Source of the DNA: an uncultured Clostridium sp.
Lineage (GTDB): Bacteria; Cyanobacteriota; Vampirovibrionia; Gastranaerophilales; Gastranaerophilaceae
Direction of reading: 5' to 3'
Length of the DNA: 38,922 bases
NCBI GenBank assembly: GCA_958449715.1
Contig: CAUDIU010000007.1
Span: 1 to 38,922 of the forward strand
Positions 16,496-26,018 of the stretch are shown here, piece after piece; position 1 is the first letter of the stretch; the number at the start of each line of letters is the position of its first letter. Made by a program: the position numbers and the translations under genes. The notes under the pieces are model-generated. The model saw only the letters and a list, made by a program, of their open reading frames with translations. It was not told where the DNA came from and searched no databases.

Positions 16496-18424
16496 CTATT
16501 CAATAACTTTACCATCAAAAAGTTCCATTACCATATTTACATTATCTGAATGCAAAGATGCTTCGATTTTAGCTGCACTATCTGATTTCACTTGTTGAGT
16601 AACTTCTTCCTTTAATTCCTCAACCTCTTCAGATTTAACCTCTGGTTCAGATGATACAGGTTTCATTATTGGTGAAGGTTTAGGCTTTGGAGCTTCAAAT
16701 GTTTTAGGTGCTGAATGATGTGGTGCTGAAGGCTTTACTTGAACATCATCAGGATGAGGAAGTCTTATTGTTACATTTGAATTAGACTGTCCGAATAAAG
16801 AATTTACAGCATCAATAATTGCTTGTTTTTTAGAACCGCTTTGAACTTGATTTAAGAAAATCTCATTTTTCATAGATAAAACAGTGTCTTCAGCAGTTAT
16901 TTTAACAGGATTTGCCCATTGTTTTAAAAGTGCCCTTGTCGGTGCACTATGAATATTTTCTAACAATTGTCCCCATAATACTGAAATATCATCACCTGCA
17001 ACAACTTTTGATTTTGGCATAGGAGCAAAATCATCGGCGCTTTGCGCTTGAGCTTTTACAGGAACTTGATTTTCTTCATTTGATTTTAAAACAGAGTGTT
17101 CTTTAGGAATTTCAACTTGTTTTTCAGCCTCTTTTTGTTTTAAAATATCAGGTTTTGCATGTTCTGCTCTTTGCATTTCAGGTTTCATAACAGGAGTTGG
17201 AGCAGTCTTATATGAAGCAACCTGAACAGGAGCTGAATATGATCTTGCATTACTGCCTATATTTGTAGCTCCACCTTCTAATCTTGCAATCCTATTTTGC
17301 AGTTCAACAAGAGACGTATTTTCCGTCAAATTTGCAAGATCAATAATAGCGACTTCTAACCACAGTCTAGGATTATTAGTCAATTTTAACTCTTTTATAT
17401 AATCAGAACATTTATCAATTAAAAATACTATTTGATGTGTTTCGACTAATTCTGCTTGAGAATTTAATGCAGCAATTTGCGCATCATTTGCTTGAGTTAA
17501 TTCAAATACAATTTCTTTTCTGCAATTTTTTACAATTAACAAATTTTTTAAATAATCCATTAAATTTGTCAAAATCTGAACAGGCTCATTTCCTGAATTA
17601 TAAATTTTTTCTAAATCTTCAATAGCTTCTTGAGGTTTTGAATTAACAATTTTATCAGCAAGTGAGTTTAAAGTATCAAAAGACAAACGTCCGAGCAAAT
17701 TATTAATATCATCTGTTGAAATTACTTCTTCTCCATCAAGAACGCTTAATTGATCTAAAAGAGCAATACTATCACGCATACCGCCGGCAGAATTTTTTGC
17801 AATAGTAAATAACGCATCATCAGTAATATTAATCTTTTCCTTATCAGAAATATATCTTAAATGCTTAACAATATCATCAGTAGTAATACGTTTAAAATCA
17901 AAACGCTGACAACGGCTTTTTATAGTATCTAAAACTTTATGCACTTCTGTAGTTGCGAGAATAAATATAACATTTTTCGGAGGTTCTTCTAATGTTTTCA
18001 AAAGCGCATTAAAAGCTGTAGTTGAAAGCATATGAACTTCGTCTATAATGTAAATTTTATATCTGCTGTTTACAGGTGCATACATAACCTTTTCTAAAAT
18101 ATTTTGAGCATCTTCAACTTTTCTATTACTTGCAGCATCAATTTCAATTACATCCATAGGTGTTGAATTTGTGATATCAATACAGTTTTCACAAACACCA
18201 CAAGGTGCAATTGTAGGTCCTTCTTTGCAATTTAATGATTTTGCAAAAATACGAGCTGTAGAAGTCTTACCCGTACCTCTAGGACCTGTAAAAAGATATG
18301 CATGAGAAATTTTATTTAACTCAATTGCATTTTTTAATGCTTTTTTAATATGTTCCTGCCCAACAACCTCTTCTAATTTTTGAGGACGATATTTTCTATA
18401 TAAAGGTATGTATTTTTCGTTCAT
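16496..18424 (-). CDS. dnaX: DNA polymerase III subunit gamma/tau
   Basis: 642 residues from MNEKYIPLYRKYRPQ, the canonical start; the frame extends upstream through a TTG but without support. The AAA+ clamp-loader domain has Walker A GPRGTGKT (47-54), the zinc module with Cys66, Cys75, Cys78 and Cys81, Walker B IIDEVHML (128-131 core), LEEPP, sensor 1 LATTE, and the SRC arginine-finger region. Domain III follows, then a long Pro/Lys/Glu-rich linker (about 390-570) and a tau-like C-terminus. It loads the beta clamp and connects polymerase and helicase. TATAAT lies 6 nt before the ATG within an extended TGCTATAAT. Confidence 0.97.
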   Translation of the reverse strand: MNEKYIPLYRKYRPQKLEEVVGQEHIKKALKNAIELNKISHAYLFTGPRGTGKTSTARIFAKSLNCKEGPTIAPCGVCENCIDITNSTPMDVIEIDAASNRKVEDAQNILEKVMYAPVNSRYKIYIIDEVHMLSTTAFNALLKTLEEPPKNVIFILATTEVHKVLDTIKSRCQRFDFKRITTDDIVKHLRYISDKEKINITDDALFTIAKNSAGGMRDSIALLDQLSVLDGEEVISTDDINNLLGRLSFDTLNSLADKIVNSKPQEAIEDLEKIYNSGNEPVQILTNLMDYLKNLLIVKNCRKEIVFELTQANDAQIAALNSQAELVETHQIVFLIDKCSDYIKELKLTNNPRLWLEVAIIDLANLTENTSLVELQNRIARLEGGATNIGSNARSYSAPVQVASYKTAPTPVMKPEMQRAEHAKPDILKQKEAEKQVEIPKEHSVLKSNEENQVPVKAQAQSADDFAPMPKSKVVAGDDISVLWGQLLENIHSAPTRALLKQWANPVKITAEDTVLSMKNEIFLNQVQSGSKKQAIIDAVNSLFGQSNSNVTIRLPHPDDVQVKPSAPHHSAPKTFEAPKPKPSPIMKPVSSEPEVKSEEVEELKEEVTQQVKSDSAAKIEASLHSDNVNMVMELFDGKVIE

Positions 18425-18430
18425 GGTAAA

Positions 18431-18446
18431 ATTATAGCAAGATAAT
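18431..18446. promoter_or_regulatory. Divergent -10 elements for dnaX (-) and the LD-carboxypeptidase (+)
   Basis: ATTATA at 18431-18436 reads TATAAT on the minus strand, extended by an upstream TGC, and lies exactly 6 nt before the dnaX ATG at 18424. GATAAT at 18441-18446 is the likely plus-strand -10 for the gene at 18465, which has its own AAGGAA site. Only 40 bp separate the two start codons. Confidence 0.55.
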
Positions 18447-18464
18447 ACCGAAAAGGAAAACATT

Positions 18465-19268
18465 ATGAAGATAATTAAACCTGCATTACTAAAAGAAGGG
18501 GATACAATAGGAATTTTAGCTCCTTCAGGGGCAATGGAAGATGATACAAACCTTTTACGTGCAGTAAAATTCTTTGAAAATAAAGGTTACAAAATTAAAT
18601 TATCTGATAATGTATATAAAAAAAACAAATATCTGGCAGGCACAGATGAAGAAAGATTAGACGCTCTGCATAATATGTTTGCAGATAAATCAGTAGACGC
18701 AATAATATGTCTAAGAGGCGGATATGGAGCAATCAGGTTAATTAACAAAATTAACTATGATTTAATTAGAGAAAATCCAAAAATTTTCTGTGGATATTCA
18801 GATATAACAGCTCTTAACGCAATGTTTTTAAAACGCTCGGGACTTATGACCTATTCAGGCCCTATGATTTTAAGTGATTTTGGGCAAGAAAATCTTTGTG
18901 AATTCACTATTAATAAATTCTTTGAAACGGTATGTAAAGATAAATTCGATTATGAAGGCACATTCTGGGGCGGGAATTTATCAACACTCGTATCACTTTG
19001 CGGACAAGATTTTATACCTGACTTTGAATTTACTTTATTTTTAGAAGATCTTAACGAACCATTATATAAAATTGATAAAATGGTAACTCAATTATTTAAT
19101 ATTGAAAAAATTAGAAAAAACACAAAAGCAATAGCAATAGGTGATTTTCTTGACTGTGAAAGCGTGGATTATATTTTTGAAGAGCTTAATATTCCATTAA
19201 TAAAGAATTTTCCTGCATCACATTCTGCCAAAAAAGCAACAATACCTTATGGAATGATAAATAATTAA
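18465..19268 (+). CDS. LD-carboxypeptidase-like peptidase, family S66
   Basis: 267 residues. The N-terminus KEGDTIGILAPSG and CLRGGYGAIRLIN are signatures of the S66 (LdcA/MccF) family. The catalytic triad is visible as Ser112 in CGYSDITALN, Glu194 in LFLEDLNE and His253 in FPASHSAKKATIPYG. The family removes the terminal D-Ala from murein tetrapeptides in the cytoplasm during peptidoglycan recycling, or cleaves related amides. It is about 30-40 residues shorter than typical LdcA, mainly between Ser and Glu and at the end, yet all catalytic residues are present. AAAAGGAAAA precedes the ATG. Confidence 0.9.
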   Translation: MKIIKPALLKEGDTIGILAPSGAMEDDTNLLRAVKFFENKGYKIKLSDNVYKKNKYLAGTDEERLDALHNMFADKSVDAIICLRGGYGAIRLINKINYDLIRENPKIFCGYSDITALNAMFLKRSGLMTYSGPMILSDFGQENLCEFTINKFFETVCKDKFDYEGTFWGGNLSTLVSLCGQDFIPDFEFTLFLEDLNEPLYKIDKMVTQLFNIEKIRKNTKAIAIGDFLDCESVDYIFEELNIPLIKNFPASHSAKKATIPYGMINN

Positions 19269-19348
19269 TTTTATATTAAGTAATTATTCTCACTTTTGTT
19301 TTTGAGCTAAAATAGAATTATGTAGTAGATAAATAAGGATAAAAGACT

Positions 19349-20197
19349 ATGTGGGATTATTCAGATAAAGTTATAGATCATTACAGAAACCCTAGAAATG
19401 TAGGGAAAATTGATAATGCTGATGCAATAGGCGAAGCAGGTTCATTAGCTTGTGGAGACTCATTAAAAATATATTTAAAGATTAATAACGGAATAGTTAC
19501 AGATGCAAAATTCCAAACTTTTGGCTGCGGATCAGCAGTAGCAAGTTCAAGCATCTTAACTGAAATGATTATTGGTAAAACAATTGATGAAGTAAAAAAA
19601 ATTACAAACAAAGACATAGCAGACCAATTAGGCGGACTTCCTCCAGAAAAAATGCACTGCTCTGTTATGGGCTATGAAGCTCTTGAAGATGCATTAAAAA
19701 ATTATGATGATTACACTGATTTAGATGACATCAGAAATGAGGAAGAAGCAAATAAACAAAGAGAAAAAATTGTCTGCACATGTTTTGGAATTACTGAAAA
19801 TGTAATTTGGGACGCTATTAAAATTAACGGACTTAAAACTGTTGAAGAAATCACAAATTACACAAAAGCAGGCGGTGCTTGTGGAAAATGTAAGGGCTTA
19901 ATCCAAGACATAATTGATACTTACTATAAAAAAGAAGAACATGACAAAGCAGAATCTACACTTTCTCCTGCTCAAAAGATTTTAAAAATTAATAACGTGA
20001 TAGAAAATCAAATATCACCGGAATTAAGAAAAGATGGCGGAGATATTACTTTAGTTGATATTGACGGCAACAAAGTAATGGTAAAACTTCGTGGAAAATG
20101 TTCAGGATGTAAAAATTCACACCTAACACTTAAATCTTTTGTTGAATCAACATTAAGAGAAACTGTTGATAAAAATATCGAAGTCATAGAGGTATAG
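19349..20197 (+). CDS. nifU: Fe-S cluster assembly scaffold NifU (three-domain)
   Basis: 282 residues with the full NifU layout. The IscU-like domain has Cys35, Cys60 and Cys104 (LACGD, FGCGS, MHCSV). The central permanent [2Fe-2S] domain has Cys143, Cys145, Cys178 and Cys181 (CTCFG and CGKC). The C-terminal Nfu domain has CSGC at 251-254. It assembles transient clusters with sulfur from the adjacent NifS and hands them to apo-proteins. The gene has an AAGGA site and a TAAAAT -10 about 35 nt upstream. nifS follows after 3 nt. No nitrogenase genes are present, so this pair probably serves general Fe-S assembly. Confidence 0.97.
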   Translation: MWDYSDKVIDHYRNPRNVGKIDNADAIGEAGSLACGDSLKIYLKINNGIVTDAKFQTFGCGSAVASSSILTEMIIGKTIDEVKKITNKDIADQLGGLPPEKMHCSVMGYEALEDALKNYDDYTDLDDIRNEEEANKQREKIVCTCFGITENVIWDAIKINGLKTVEEITNYTKAGGACGKCKGLIQDIIDTYYKKEEHDKAESTLSPAQKILKINNVIENQISPELRKDGGDITLVDIDGNKVMVKLRGKCSGCKNSHLTLKSFVESTLRETVDKNIEVIEV

Positions 20198-20200
20198 AAA

Positions 20201-21394
20201 ATGAGTTTAATATATTTAGATAATAATGCAACTACAAAAGTTGATCCTCAAGTTTTGGAAGCAATGCTCCCATACTTTCAAGAAGAATATGCAAATCCAT
20301 CAAGCGTATATGAGTTTGCTAAACGCTCAAATCATGCTGTAAGAGAAGCTCGTGGTGTAATGAAAGATTTCTTTAATGCTCAAAATGAAAAAGAAATTTT
20401 ATTTACATCTTGTGGATCTGAAAGTGCAAATACTGCAATTCGCGGTGTTTTGAACATGAACAAAAATAAAAGACACATAATCACAACTAAAGTAGAACAC
20501 CCTTGTGTTTTAAATTTATATCAAACTCTTGAAAAAGAAGGGTACAAAGTTGACTATATTGGAGTAAATTCCAACGGAGAACTTGACTTAGCGCAATTAG
20601 AAGAAGCAATCAATGATGATACTGCTCTTGTATCTGTTATGTATGCAAATAACGAAACAGGTGTAATTTTCCCAATTGAAAAGATTTCTGAAATTATTAA
20701 ATCAAAAAACAAAGAAACAAAATTCTTCGTAGATGCAGTACAAGTTTCAGGCAAAATTCCTATTGATGTTCAAGCTCTTGGTGTTGACCTAATGGGTATT
20801 TCAGGTCATAAATTCCATGCACCAAAAGGAATAGGAGCTCTTTATGTTAATTCTAAAACCCTCATCACTCCATTAATTATCGGCGGTCACCAAGAAAGAG
20901 GGAAACGTGCAGGTACTGAAAATGTTCCTTACATCGTAGGTATGGCAAAAGCTGCAGAATTAGCACAAGACCATTTAAGATATGAAGCAACAGAAGTAAA
21001 AAGACTTCGTGATAAATTAGAAAAAAATATCGTTAAAAATGTATTCAATGCTAGATTAAATACCGGAATTGTAAATAGAGTTCCAAACACTACAAATATC
21101 GGCTTTGAATATATTGAAGGTGAATTAATTTTGCTTCACTTAAGTGATTTAGGCATCTGTGCAAGTTCAGGCAGCGCATGCACATCAGGTTCTCTAGAAC
21201 CAAGCCACGTATTAAGAGCTATGAATGTACCATTCACAGCAATTCATGGAAGCATAAGATTTTCACTAAGCAAATTCACTACAGAAAAAGAAATTGACTA
21301 CGTATGTGAAAAAATGCCTGGAATAATTGAAAAATTAACAAATATTTCACCTTTCCAAGATGAATTGGAAGCACTAAAAAGATTAAAGCATTAA
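20201..21394 (+). CDS. nifS: Cysteine desulfurase NifS/IscS-type
   Basis: 397 residues of a class V PLP aminotransferase fold. Diagnostic features are MSLIYLDNNATTKVDP at the N-terminus, YANNETGVIFP, the PLP lysine Lys204 in SGHKFHAPKGIG, GGHQERGKRAGTENV, and the catalytic Cys327 in SSGSACTSGSLEPSHVL. It takes sulfur from cysteine as a persulfide and delivers it to NifU. It is in an operon with nifU, with only 3 nt between them and GAGG inside the nifU end. A strong terminator follows. Confidence 0.97.
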   Translation: MSLIYLDNNATTKVDPQVLEAMLPYFQEEYANPSSVYEFAKRSNHAVREARGVMKDFFNAQNEKEILFTSCGSESANTAIRGVLNMNKNKRHIITTKVEHPCVLNLYQTLEKEGYKVDYIGVNSNGELDLAQLEEAINDDTALVSVMYANNETGVIFPIEKISEIIKSKNKETKFFVDAVQVSGKIPIDVQALGVDLMGISGHKFHAPKGIGALYVNSKTLITPLIIGGHQERGKRAGTENVPYIVGMAKAAELAQDHLRYEATEVKRLRDKLEKNIVKNVFNARLNTGIVNRVPNTTNIGFEYIEGELILLHLSDLGICASSGSACTSGSLEPSHVLRAMNVPFTAIHGSIRFSLSKFTTEKEIDYVCEKMPGIIEKLTNISPFQDELEALKRLKH

Positions 21395-21423
21395 TCTTTT
21401 AAATAATACTTTTTTCTAAGAAT

Positions 21424-21459
21424 AAAAAAAATCGTAGGACTTAGGTACTACGATTTTTT
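21424..21459 (+). terminator. Intrinsic terminator of the nifUS operon
   Basis: ATCGTAG (21431-21437) pairs with CTACGAT (21448-21454), and flanking A-runs and T-runs extend the stem. The loop is 10 nt and the 3' side ends in TTTTTT. It lies 30 nt after the nifS stop codon. Confidence 0.85.
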
Positions 21460-21548
21460 GTTTATTTATCAAAAATTTTAAATACTAAGTCTGTAGAATA
21501 GCTTTAAATTACATTCACTATTATCCTGTCTGTAAGGAGTTTATAGTT

Positions 21549-22481
21549 ATGAAAAAAATTATTGTAATCATAAGTGTTTTACTCAGCATAAATTGCGCTA
21601 TTGCAGCAAGTCAATATTCTGCAGTCTTAGATAAATTAGAAAATTCATTATACGGCTTTACATATACAACATCTGACGATGCCTCAAGACTTTCAAGAAT
21701 AGAAGAAAGTGTGTATGGGCAAAGCAGACCCAATAAATCAATTAATGAAAGAATTGCAAGTCTTAACAAAGATATGTCTGCAGAACAAATAGGACATGAA
21801 ATAACTCCTAAAGAAGATACATTTGCAGAAGAACAAGACAGTTACAAAGATAGAATTGCAGAAGAAAAAATGCCACCTGCAGGTGCTAATGTAGATTATC
21901 CTTCTATAAATGAACTAGAACGTCAAGTATTTAATCAAGAATTTAAAAATCAGGATTTGAACAGTCGACTTGCAAATCTTGAAAAAAAATCTCTTGGTCA
22001 AACATATGATAATGATCCATTTTCTTCAAGAGTAGAAAGACTTCAAGCCAAATTAAAACCTGAATCTTTTATGGATAATAATATAGCACAGTCATCAAAT
22101 GATTATTATGATGGGAATTCTATTCCGCTCGATAAAAATTATTCTCTTGATGAATACCAACCGCCAGAATTTGACTATGATGCATACAACGCAAGAAATA
22201 TTAAACCTGAAAAAGTTAATATCGCATCAGTTGAAAAATCTATATTCAAAAAATCATTCAATGGTGACAGCATAGATAATCGATTATCAAGACTTGAATC
22301 TACAATGTTTGGAACTACATTTAATTCAGACTCTCAGGAGGATCGTTTGAATCGTATCTCTAGTGCTTACAAAGCTCAAAAAACAGCAAGTCGATACGAC
22401 TCAAACAAGTTTTCCCAGAACATGGCAACCGCAATGCAGATTGGTACAATCTTACTAATGATTTTAGCCTGTGTCCTTTAG
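21549..22481 (+). CDS. Secreted/anchored protein with RLxRLExxxFG repeats
   Basis: 310 residues. It begins with a signal peptide (KKIIVIISVLLSINCAIAAS, cleavage probably near residue 20) and ends with a hydrophobic segment, GTILLMILACVL. In between are three repeat blocks (about residues 27-75, 115-165 and 225-280), each holding two copies of a pattern like LExS(V/L)(Y/F)G, about 11 variable residues, then RLxRLE. Similar repeats occur in cyanobacterial and related envelope proteins, to my knowledge without an assigned function. An AAGGAG site fits the ATG. The gene is separated from nifS by a terminator and lies 17 nt from the convergent AsmA-like gene. Confidence 0.8.
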   Translation: MKKIIVIISVLLSINCAIAASQYSAVLDKLENSLYGFTYTTSDDASRLSRIEESVYGQSRPNKSINERIASLNKDMSAEQIGHEITPKEDTFAEEQDSYKDRIAEEKMPPAGANVDYPSINELERQVFNQEFKNQDLNSRLANLEKKSLGQTYDNDPFSSRVERLQAKLKPESFMDNNIAQSSNDYYDGNSIPLDKNYSLDEYQPPEFDYDAYNARNIKPEKVNIASVEKSIFKKSFNGDSIDNRLSRLESTMFGTTFNSDSQEDRLNRISSAYKAQKTASRYDSNKFSQNMATAMQIGTILLMILACVL

Positions 22482-22498
22482 AAGAAAGAACAGATGAT

Positions 22499-25400
22499 TT
22501 ATTTGAATAAATTTTTCAAGTTTTTAAGTCCTTCTGCAGCATCTTGCAATTGCTGTTTAGCTTCTTGAGCAGATTGTTTCTGTTGTTCTCTTTTCGTATT
22601 ATAAGCATCAACTTTTTCTTGCACAGCATCTTTCACAGCTTGTTTGGTTTGCTGAACCTGTTCTTTTACGGTTGTTTTTTCTATAGCAGACATATCACAA
22701 TTAGATAGCCATTTGAAAGATTTTACAGAACTTTTGCTTTCAACACCTCCATTAAATACAACTTTAAAGTCTTTATAATTTTTATTTCCTGAAGATAATT
22801 GAGGAATTGAAGACACTTTTTCATTTTTCGGATCAGATGTCAAAGCATTTATTAAATTTCCAGTCAAAGTACCAAATTTAGGAATATAAGAAGTCAATTT
22901 TGAAACCGATAAATCACCTAAAGGTCCTAATAATGATACTACTTCAGCAGAAATTCTGCCCAAGACCACAACATTTGCAGTTGCGTTTAACAAATTATAT
23001 TTTCCTGTAATATAATAAGCCATCGAAGGACCTGAAGTTGTTACAGGATTTAATGTAGCCCAACCGTTTGAGAATGATAAATTACCCTTTATCGTTTTAA
23101 ATTGCGCTGTATTTTTTATTGCAGGCAAAGAAGACACAGAATTCACTGCTGCTTTTATAATGCTGTTTGATTGAAGATTTTGAGCAAACAAGAAGTTTTC
23201 AAAACGCCCGATATTACCAAGAGTTCCATCAGTTATATCAAAAGAAGCTGTCCCTTTTAAATTCTTCATCATTTCAATATCATTTGCACCGTATAAAGTC
23301 ACATTTGTATTGAAATTAAGCTTCCCAGATAAAGCATTTTTAAGCCCCGCAGCACCTGCAATCGCTTTTTCTGCATCCATGCCTGTCCCTTTAAAGTTAA
23401 CCCCAATATGCCCGTTTTGAATATTATAAGAGATATTACCGTTAACTTTTCCAGAAAAAGCATCACCTGCAAGATTTTTAAGATAAAATACATTGTTTAA
23501 CAAATTAAAATCAGAGGATAGATTTTCTGCAACAATCCCGCCTGATACAAACTTTTTCAATGTACCTTTACCTTTTAAAATATTCCCGTTTAATATCACT
23601 GACATATCATTCATTGTCAATAACATATCAGGAATTTTCACAGATGGAACTGATATAGAGCCTTTTAAATAAGGATTTGAAGCAATACCAGAAATATCAA
23701 TATCAGCCCCAGCATTAATTTTTGAATTTTTAAAACCAGGAATTACAAAAGACACATTTTTCTGTGAAATAAGTTTTAAATTAAGCTTTTGAGTTTTATA
23801 TAAATCACTTACATTACCTTTTAATGAAACAAGATTTACTCCATTTGCATAAATACCAGTCTCAGAAAATTCAAGATTATCTGAATTTATTTTAATATTA
23901 CCCTTAATTGAGGTATTTTTCCCATTTAACTCATCAACGTTCAAAATTGAAACATAAGCTGACGGTGTTGCATCTAATTGAAATTTAATATTTTGTACTT
24001 TATCATTACCACTCAAAGCAACAGCAAGAGGTAAAGAGCCTTTTGCGCCAACGTCCTTTCTCAAATCTGCAGGAATCATAGATTTGATATCAGAAGCTAA
24101 GATATTTCCTTTTGCATTAATATCAAAATTAATATCTTTTGACATATAATCAGCGACTTTTCCTGTAATATCAATTCTTGAATTATCAATCAGCAAATAT
24201 GAATTATCTATATTTATATCTTTTTCTCCGATTGTAATTTTAGTTAACGGAGCAGATACAACAGCCATAGGATTTGTAACTTTTGCATTTGAAATATTTA
24301 CATCTCCAGACGCAGTTTTGCCATCTGTAACTATATTAATTTTAGAATTTGCAACAGATACAGATGTATTTGAAGGAACATTTTTTAAATTAACATTATC
24401 TATATTCAAATTAACTTTTGGAACTATTTTATTCAATTTACCTTTTATAGAAGTATTCATTGACAATGTTCCGCTATTAATTTTATTTTCTTTCAACAGA
24501 GCAATTTGTCCTGCAGCAAGCAAAAGACCTTTTAACTGCAATTTATCAGCAGATATATTCAAATCAGCTTCAGCATCTTGATTTATAGTACCGCTTATTT
24601 TTAAAGGATGACCTAAAATAGAAAGTCCTGCCTTTTTAATATTTATCATGTTATTTGCGAAATCAATATCAGCTGAAATACTATCAACTGCAATATTATA
24701 CAATTTATAAGCTAAAGAAGCAGATGGAATTTTTAAATATCCGGAAGATTCAACTTTTTTCAAGTTTGACTTTACCCTAAAATCAGCATCGATTCCACCA
24801 GTAGCAGTCAATGTATCTAAGTCCCTATAATTAAATGATTTTGCAACACTATCTGCTATATCTATTATACTTTGAAATTGAGCATTTGATTTACAATTCA
24901 AGTCAATTTTAGGATTTTTACCTGTTTTAAACTTTCCGATAACTTCAGTCAACTCTTTGTCTTTTGTATACAATTTTGTATACATATCAATATTTTTACC
25001 TTTGAATATTAAATCAACACTACTTTCTGGGAGTTTTTTCCCATCAACAGCTAAACTTAAATTTGATACATTTGCACTACCTTCAAAATGAATTTCATCA
25101 AATGTTCCACTTGTTCTAATATCTGTATTCAAATCCGCAGTTAATTGATTGTTATGAATAGCCTTGAAAAGATCTATAATATTAAATACAGTCTGAGTAT
25201 TTTCTTTAGGTTTTGACTCTGTTTGAGAAAAAACAAGTTCATTCAAATCAATATCAGGCATAATTTTATTCAACAACTTAATATCATAATTAAATTGAAC
25301 TTTATCTTGTAACATAAAATGCCCATCTGTAGACACCTTAATTTTTTTATTTAATATGAAATCAGAGATTAAAAGATTATTCCCGTATATTGAATAAGAC

Positions 25401-25945
25401 TTATCAGTAGGCATATCAATAAATGAAATATTATAGTTTTTTAAATACATATTAGGTAAATGATTTGAAAGTTTTAGTCCAAATGGCAATTCTGCCATTG
25501 AATTAACTTGAGCAACCTCTTGGCTATCATCTTTATCTTCATTAGGCAAATAATCTTCTAATAAAAATTTACCATCTTTTTTTACTTTTAAATTAGCATT
25601 GATATTATCAGCTCCAACCATATCAATTTCTATTTTCCTTAAAAGTAAAGGAAGCAATGACAATTTCCCTTGTACATTATCTGCAGTCAAAAAACTTTCG
25701 CCACTTGGCAAACTCACATCAATATGAGAAACACCTAATCCAACTGTCAACTTTGGAGTGGTTAATAACCTAATATCGTCAAGTTTTAATTTAAATCCGC
25801 TTACGTCTTCTACCATTTTAGAAATTTGCGGACTATATGAATTTACAATCCCATTTATAAAAAAAGGAATAATTAAAAACAATACATAAATTATCAATAC
25901 TAAAGATAAAATAGTTATCCCTGTATATTTAAAAAACTTATTCAT
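22499..25945 (-). CDS. AsmA-like inner-membrane-anchored giant protein (bridge-type lipid transport family)
   Basis: 1148 residues. One N-terminal transmembrane helix (about 6-30) is followed by the AsmA start FINGIVNSYSPQISKMVEDVSG. Then come about 1000 residues rich in short alternating beta-strands with the 'xLxGxI/NxNxx' texture of AsmA/YhdP/TamB proteins, and a charged Gln/Lys/Glu coiled coil at about 1085-1148. Members form periplasmic hydrophobic grooves that move phospholipid toward the outer membrane or assist outer-membrane protein assembly. Its presence argues for a diderm envelope. GAGGGG precedes the ATG. It lies 73 bp after miaA on the same strand. Confidence 0.85.
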   Translation of the reverse strand: MNKFFKYTGITILSLVLIIYVLFLIIPFFINGIVNSYSPQISKMVEDVSGFKLKLDDIRLLTTPKLTVGLGVSHIDVSLPSGESFLTADNVQGKLSLLPLLLRKIEIDMVGADNINANLKVKKDGKFLLEDYLPNEDKDDSQEVAQVNSMAELPFGLKLSNHLPNMYLKNYNISFIDMPTDKSYSIYGNNLLISDFILNKKIKVSTDGHFMLQDKVQFNYDIKLLNKIMPDIDLNELVFSQTESKPKENTQTVFNIIDLFKAIHNNQLTADLNTDIRTSGTFDEIHFEGSANVSNLSLAVDGKKLPESSVDLIFKGKNIDMYTKLYTKDKELTEVIGKFKTGKNPKIDLNCKSNAQFQSIIDIADSVAKSFNYRDLDTLTATGGIDADFRVKSNLKKVESSGYLKIPSASLAYKLYNIAVDSISADIDFANNMINIKKAGLSILGHPLKISGTINQDAEADLNISADKLQLKGLLLAAGQIALLKENKINSGTLSMNTSIKGKLNKIVPKVNLNIDNVNLKNVPSNTSVSVANSKINIVTDGKTASGDVNISNAKVTNPMAVVSAPLTKITIGEKDINIDNSYLLIDNSRIDITGKVADYMSKDINFDINAKGNILASDIKSMIPADLRKDVGAKGSLPLAVALSGNDKVQNIKFQLDATPSAYVSILNVDELNGKNTSIKGNIKINSDNLEFSETGIYANGVNLVSLKGNVSDLYKTQKLNLKLISQKNVSFVIPGFKNSKINAGADIDISGIASNPYLKGSISVPSVKIPDMLLTMNDMSVILNGNILKGKGTLKKFVSGGIVAENLSSDFNLLNNVFYLKNLAGDAFSGKVNGNISYNIQNGHIGVNFKGTGMDAEKAIAGAAGLKNALSGKLNFNTNVTLYGANDIEMMKNLKGTASFDITDGTLGNIGRFENFLFAQNLQSNSIIKAAVNSVSSLPAIKNTAQFKTIKGNLSFSNGWATLNPVTTSGPSMAYYITGKYNLLNATANVVVLGRISAEVVSLLGPLGDLSVSKLTSYIPKFGTLTGNLINALTSDPKNEKVSSIPQLSSGNKNYKDFKVVFNGGVESKSSVKSFKWLSNCDMSAIEKTTVKEQVQQTKQAVKDAVQEKVDAYNTKREQQKQSAQEAKQQLQDAAEGLKNLKNLFK

Positions 25946-26018
25946 AACACACCCCTCTTATTTTAAGTCTTATATTAACATAAAATAGAAAATTTTATAA
26001 ATAGTTAAACTGTCATAT

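Noticed and set aside
19349..21394. nifU-nifS as evidence for nitrogen fixation
   Set aside because: No nitrogenase, FeMo-co or nif regulatory genes are in the window; NifU/NifS often serve general Fe-S assembly in bacteria lacking Isc/Suf.
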